A stretch of 64,000 bases of DNA from Auriscalpium vulgare (taxonomy: Eukaryota > Basidiomycota > Agaricomycetes > Russulales > Auriscalpiaceae). The notes under the pieces were generated by a model. It was not told the DNA's origin. It saw only the letters and a program-made list of their open reading frames with translations, and ran no database searches. The DNA lies in contig JAHBBC010000003.1 of the NCBI GenBank assembly GCA_019915015.1, positions 1,612,001-1,676,000 on the forward strand. The letters run 5' to 3'. Shown in pieces: positions 59,022 through 64,000 of the stretch; positions within the stretch are counted from its first letter, which is position 1, and each line of letters opens with the position of its first letter. A program made the position numbers and the translations under genes.

Positions 59022-59627
59022 TTCGTGCGGTTATGTGGACGTTGGCGGAGGTGGAGGAAAGAGCTGCGCTCGCACGGGCAGAGGCCCCGCCATGGCGTTT
59101 GCGCTGGTGGGAATGATGTGAGCCATATTTGCTGAAGCCTGAGTTTGTCATTGGCCGCCACCCGGGGCGGGCCCTCGCCTGCCCTCGCCTGAACCGTGAC
59201 GGTCGCCCACGCTCAATCTACGGCTTGCTCAAAGACCATAAGGCTCACCGGCACTCACCGCTCGGCGACATAGTCGCAAGTTTGAATCTCCACTGGCAAC
59301 AGCTAAGGGGCATGAGATCAGCAAGGCGATGATAACTTCGACACCGCTTGGACCCATAGGCTCGGAGTCGCTCACTTCGACACCCACGCCCTGTATTCCT
59401 GGAGAACCTTCTCAAGGGGCACATGCACCGTCACATAGCGCTGGAAGCCTATCGTGTACCCATCCTAGGACACAGCCTGCGCCTCATGATAAGCTATATG
59501 ACTTGGCAAGACACTCCCGGCGCCCCTCAGACCTTGTCCTCTTGTCCACCTCTGGGGCGCCGCCAGCCTCGCGATGCCATGGCCTCGCATGAGGATGCGG
59601 ACGCGGGGGCGAATCAAACACTCTTTG
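59022..59627. other. Divergent promoter region (copy 2)
   Basis: Duplicate of 44970-45575; no gene. Confidence 0.4.
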
Positions 59628-60444
59628 ATGGAATCGTCTTCTGACGCTGCCATGTTCGCCCTCGAAGCCCTGAGCGAGTCGGCGGATGTGTTTCCGCCGC
59701 TGAAGAGCGTCGTCGGAGGCCTCATCTTTATCCTCAAACACTCCGAAGTACGTTTTTCTGCCTGCGCTGAGTCTCTCTCGTCTGAAACGCCTCTAGGCGA
59801 TGAATTCAAACAAGGGCGAGGCACGCCGCATTGCAGAGCGCATCGATCATATCAGCGCGCTCCTCGAATACGCCGTTCCCGATGCCTCGGATGTCTCTCC
59901 CCCCGTTATGCTTGCCATACAAGCATTTGATCGGTATGGATCTGCGAGATCACACCCATCGGTGAGACTGACACGAATGAGCCCAGGTCTCTCCAGAGCA
60001 TAAACAAACAGCTCTCCGACATCCGTACAACTGGCCGAGTCCTCCGTGTGCTTCGTGCTCGCAAGAACGAGACACGCCTTCGGGAATTCCACCGCCAGCT
60101 TGACGAGGCTATCGCCGCTTTCCAGGTGCGTGAACTTTATACCTGGCTTCAGTATGTAATTGTCTAACTTTCCATTCCAGATGGCTGTGTGTATAGACCT
60201 GGAGAAGCGATCGATTCAAACAAATATCAAGTTGGATGCTGTCCACGGCGAAATAAAAGCCCAGTTTAGCACTTTCCGAAAAGACGCACTCGTAACACTG
60301 GTCAGCCTATTTGGCCCGTATTCATACTCGTCGCTGAGGTCTGCTTTTCATCTGCAGAGTGTTTTTTTTACATGCCCGTTCGGGGTAGCAGGAGAGCTTC
60401 GGCCGGACTCGTGCAGTGACGATCCCGCTGTCATCCCTGTGTGA
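59628..60444 (+). CDS. MLKL N-terminal-like helical-bundle protein (copy 2)
   Basis: Identical duplicate of 45576-46392. Exons 59628-59747, 59797-59933, 59987-60125, 60181-60444. Confidence 0.7.
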
Positions 60445-60666
60445 AATGGCAAGAAACTTCTGCCTGCAACGGACGGGCGCCCCCGCCCGCATTCAGATCA
60501 TCAATCTGTCTGTGGGTTGTGCAGGGCCATGTTATACAGAAACGTGTGTATGTGCCGGACCTGCCGTCAGCCGTCTCGTGATGGTTGCATGGGTGCCCCA
60601 GAGCGGGACGGGCATCACACAACCTCTTGTAGAGACGACAACGACAGATCCGACATGTACTCACGT

Positions 60667-60764
60667 CCACTCGCACTCCTGCAATCCGTTCCCCACACCC
60701 TCGACCGATCGCTTACCATCGATCGGTAGAGGGTGTGGGGAACGGATTGCAGGAGTGCGAGTGG
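60667..60764. repeat. Long hairpin (copy 2)
   Basis: Duplicate of 46615-46712; both arms are preserved exactly. Confidence 0.85.
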
Positions 60765-60935
60765 ATCATAGGGGTCGGAAACCTCAAGTACTTACTGTGC
60801 AAGCTACTTATTTATCATTTAATATTATACTATCTTGCCCTCATCAACATGACTGTCATATATTGCGTACTCAAAACACCGGTTTGAAAGGAATTTCCGT
60901 TGAAACCGCTGACGAGCATCAAAGATATTCGCTTG

Positions 60936-62982
60936 TCAGAACTTGAATCCTCCTGCCAACCCCATGACATTATGCGGATCTACGCGCGCATGTATTGCAC
61001 TCAGCCTCGCCACATTCCCGCCATACATCTCCTGCAGCGGCGTGTCTTCAATCGCGTAGTTCGGGTACTTCCACGCGTCCGCGATGTCCTGCCCCTCTGC
61101 CCTGGCCGCAGCGCTTATCGTGGCCACACTCCTGTGGAACGCATCGAGCATTGTGCTGTCGCTGGACTGGTTTGCCCACGAGAAGAGCAGGCCGCCGGGT
61201 TGGACGGGGAGAGCACGGGAAGGCGGCCATGCGGAGTTGTCGCCGTGCGAGAGGTACGTCGGGTCCGCTGTCTCTATTTGCCAGAGGAGCGAAGGTGGGG
61301 GGTTCTCGAGGGTAGCGAGGCGGGCAGTCCAGTACTTGAACGAAGGGATGTGCATTGAGCACGAAGGAGAAGCTCCCTTGGAAGAAGGCGGCGTACCTGT
61401 GACTCGTTGTAGACAACCTGTAGCAGCGAATCAGTCCACTGAATAACAGGTAAGCTGCTGATTCTCAAGCTGTGGGATTTCATGCATGTCAGATCAAAGT
61501 GATTTGCGCCACTGAGCTCTGGCTGTCTGTTTTACCGAGACCCGTCCGCCAGATACGTGACAGATTTGACAAAGGAGGCAAACGATTGTGTCTGCACCGC
61601 ATAAACTTCATTAGGAATAGCAAGGAAATCGTCGAAGATTCCAGCAGGCGGCGACGGTCCATCGTAGAATATAAGCAGGCCAATGACGACCTGCACGAAG
61701 GGCGCTCAGCAGTGCTAAAGCGCAAGCCTGAAGTTCTGTGCTCACGTCACCGGTCGGAGTGTTGCTGAAAGAGGGCAATACCACAGCCTTCTTGTCGGCT
61801 GCCGTCGCTGTGAACTTTGCCGTTGCAGCATTTAGACGATCGGCATATTGACTTGAGTAGACAACGACGCCTCCCTGCCGCGATATTTCAGAGATCCGAT
61901 GCAGAGAAAAGGGCGGGTAGGACGTACCCAAACATCCGTCTGCGGGTAGGCCTTCAGCGTGAATTTGGTCACGATTCCCTGTTGTGAGTGCAGGTGAGTT
62001 ACGCGTGCCGAAAAGCCTCAAGAGTGACCTACGAAGTTATTGCCACCGCCCTGAAATTAATTAAGTTGAGCAGGGAAGCAAGATGGTAAGCTGTTAGTAA
62101 AGACTCACTCGTAGAGCGAACCATAAGTCTGCATCCGCCGAGGTGACGGTGGCCGCCGTCCCATTGGGTAGTACCAGGTCGTATGAAACGATGTTGTCGA
62201 CCGTAAGACCGTACTGGTTCGTCTTCCAGGAGTACCCTGTGAATAGTTCAGCAAGATGCATAAGGTTCCGTCGCGAGAGCACCACAGTACCTCCGCCGAG
62301 ACTAAGGCCCGCTACACCAACGCCATGTAAGCGGCCACCTATAACGGTTAACCCTGTGCCGTCCAACGCGTTGTAGACCTCATCCCAGAGGAGGCCGGCA
62401 CCAATGTCAACGGTCCCTGCGGCAGCATTGTTCACAACCTGATTGAATCGTGTCATGGCTATTTGAACTCCTTGGGTGGATGAAAAGCCGGGATTGGATG
62501 CGTGCCCTCCACCTTTGACCTGGATCATTGTTTGTCGATCCAGGAGTAAATAGCATATGTATGACAACTCACAGCGAAAGGAGTTTTTGTGGAAGCTATA
62601 ATTTGCAACTTCGGTCGTTAACGCGGTAAGCATTGCTATGAGTCAAAAGGAACAACAGAGTCGCTCACAATCTTGCTGACGTCGGTGACGGAACCCGGCT
62701 CGACTGAGCACGCAGAGGCGGCAGAACTGGTCACACCCCAGTGCTCGTTGTCCGCAGCGTAGTGACCGGACGCTGATACATCATTTCGTCGTCAGCAGCT
62801 ATGCTCGAGAGGGAATCGGATAACTTACAATCGCCAGGGTAATAGACAGCGGACACATTCGATACCGCTTGTGCAATAGCCGTGCACGTTGTGAGATAGT
62901 CTGAGCTGGCATGTGAACAATCTGCCAACAGTGCTCCTGTGATGGCGACGAGGCCTGCGCCGAGGGAAGTGATTTTGAGCAT
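60936..62982 (-). CDS. Secreted FAD-linked oxidase gene A (copy 2)
   Basis: Identical duplicate of 46884-48930, with signal peptide, GGGH flavin site and BBE end all retained, and the same TATA-like box at 63023-63031. Confidence 0.88.
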
Positions 62983-63419
62983 CGGGATGATTTCGAATCG
63001 GCGTACATACCAGTAACCAGATTCTTATACTTCTCTGAGCATGGCGCCTACGGATGTCCGTCAGGGCGCGCGTCAGCAATCATTGTATGAACGTAAAAAT
63101 GCCACTTTAGAATGTCGGCTGCTGTGGGTCGTTTCATATTGCTCTGCACTGGCAGCCGATTACACATTGGACACCAGGAGCGCCGGGCTCCGCGGTCTTC
63201 GTGTGCGCAGGCCTGCGCAGGCCCTCGCAGGCCTCGGAGGACTGGTACTTAATAGCAGGCGCCGTGATGGGAGACGGGCGCCGATAGTGGACGGGACGAG
63301 GTTCGTTTGTGATGCGGCCAGCCGGCCCGGGCTATCACCGGCTTTCGGCGCCGCGTCTAGTTGTGCACAGTGCCACTGCACATTGACTGCACACCTTCGA
63401 CCGCGCGCAGGCCGAGTCT

Positions 63420-64000
63420 ATGACCGTCTACGAGGACGAACCCTGCCTCCTCACCGCCGCGCCACTCACCTCCGCGTCCATGGCCAACGATCCTGCTGCA
63501 ACGATCCCACGCAAGCTGAGCACCACGGAGACCGCCGCGCACATTCTGCGGATGGGCGGATCAACCTCGAGCTGCAGTACGCAGTGCTAAAGGAACACGC
63601 TCGTGCGGCCGCGGCGCGCGGCGCCGCGCGCTGTCGAAGCTGGGTATTTATCTCTCTCATCTGCGGGCGCGCGAGGCGTTGATTGGTGGCATGTGCAGCG
63701 GCGACGGGCTCGCTCACTGCGGCGATCCTGTTTGCGGGACAGCGGCGGATCTACGAGGGGACGAGGTAGGTGCTTCGAGTGCTGGCTGATCCTCGCTGCC
63801 GACACTGACAACGGTCTTGTGCGCTCCTAGGCAGTCGCAACTGCGGACAGCGCGAAGTAGCGCACACGCGCACTATGCCTCCGAGCCCAACCACTACTTC
63901 TCCGCGCCGACGCTGCACCGCGCGTCGACTGCGCCCGCGCCGCCACCGGGGAACAACCAGCTACCTCGCATGCACCGCGAGCGCGGCGGACACTCGGACG
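63420..64000 (+). pseudogene. Broken membrane-protein gene (copy 2, cut by window end)
   Basis: Duplicate of 49368-49948 with the same frame changes. Because both copies share them, the breaks predate the duplication or are shared artefacts. Confidence 0.4.

Larger units (their letters stand above)
57206..64000. repeat. Tandem segmental duplication, unit 2 (continues past window)
   Basis: Copy of 43154-49948 with no difference found in any translated frame compared over 6.8 kb. It starts inside the UFD2 exon, so it carries only the 3' third of that gene but whole copies of the following genes. The window ends before the unit does. Confidence 0.93.

Overview
The window is nuclear DNA of a filamentous basidiomycete, most likely a wood-decay Agaricomycete. 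Genes are packed on both strands and broken by many 45-60 bp GT-AG introns. The set includes a class-3-type basidiomycete laccase, VAO/PCMH-type FAD oxidases, an MLKL-like helical-bundle protein and hAT transposase. No tRNA, rRNA or CRISPR was seen. Exon models are my own manual splices; where stated, summed exon length is a multiple of three and domain motifs read across the junctions.

1-10,940 bp: NCA2-like mitochondrial protein (-, cut by the window start), Ctk2/cyclin-K-type CTD-kinase cyclin (+), wax-synthase-domain membrane acyltransferase (-), NiCoT nickel/cobalt transporter (-) and an intact laccase (-).

12,629-25,424 bp: a nested transposon. A hAT element (12,637-25,416; perfect 22-bp terminal inverted repeats; 8-bp target duplication TGCAGGGG) carries a ten-exon BED-finger transposase. 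Its last exon is split by a second, 8,635-bp element (16,472-25,106). That element starts CACTG, ends CAGTG, has a 3-bp TGG target duplication, and has arms over 2 kb long that fold back on each other and are built mostly of heptamer arrays. Removing it with one TGG restores the hAT reading frame to a natural stop. I recognise no transposase inside it; I read it as a giant non-autonomous CACTA-like fold-back element.

25,425-31,426 bp: gene-poor, with a decayed NiCoT copy (about 28,370-29,350).

31,427-44,004 bp: housekeeping block: SH3-RasGEF (Cdc25 type, +), AN1 zinc-finger protein (-) with a possible small CaaX exon pair downstream, histidine phosphatase with an 8-nt exon (+), mitochondrial bL35 (-), UFD2/E4 ubiquitin ligase (+).

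43,154-64,000 bp: a tandem segmental duplication with a 14,052-bp period. Unit 1 (43,154-57,205) starts inside UFD2 and holds a membrane-anchored Cu/Zn SOD (-), an MLKL-NTD-like gene (+), a 36-bp-arm hairpin, FAD oxidase A (-), a broken membrane-protein gene (+) and FAD oxidase B (-). Unit 2 (57,206 to beyond the window) repeats this with no difference seen in any translated frame, so it is either very recent or an assembly artefact. It begins with a truncated UFD2 3' part that still encodes the U-box.

Functional themes are secreted or membrane redox enzymes (laccase, FAD oxidases, SOD), protein quality control (UFD2, AN1) and signalling (RasGEF, Ctk2). There is no evidence that these form one co-regulated cluster.
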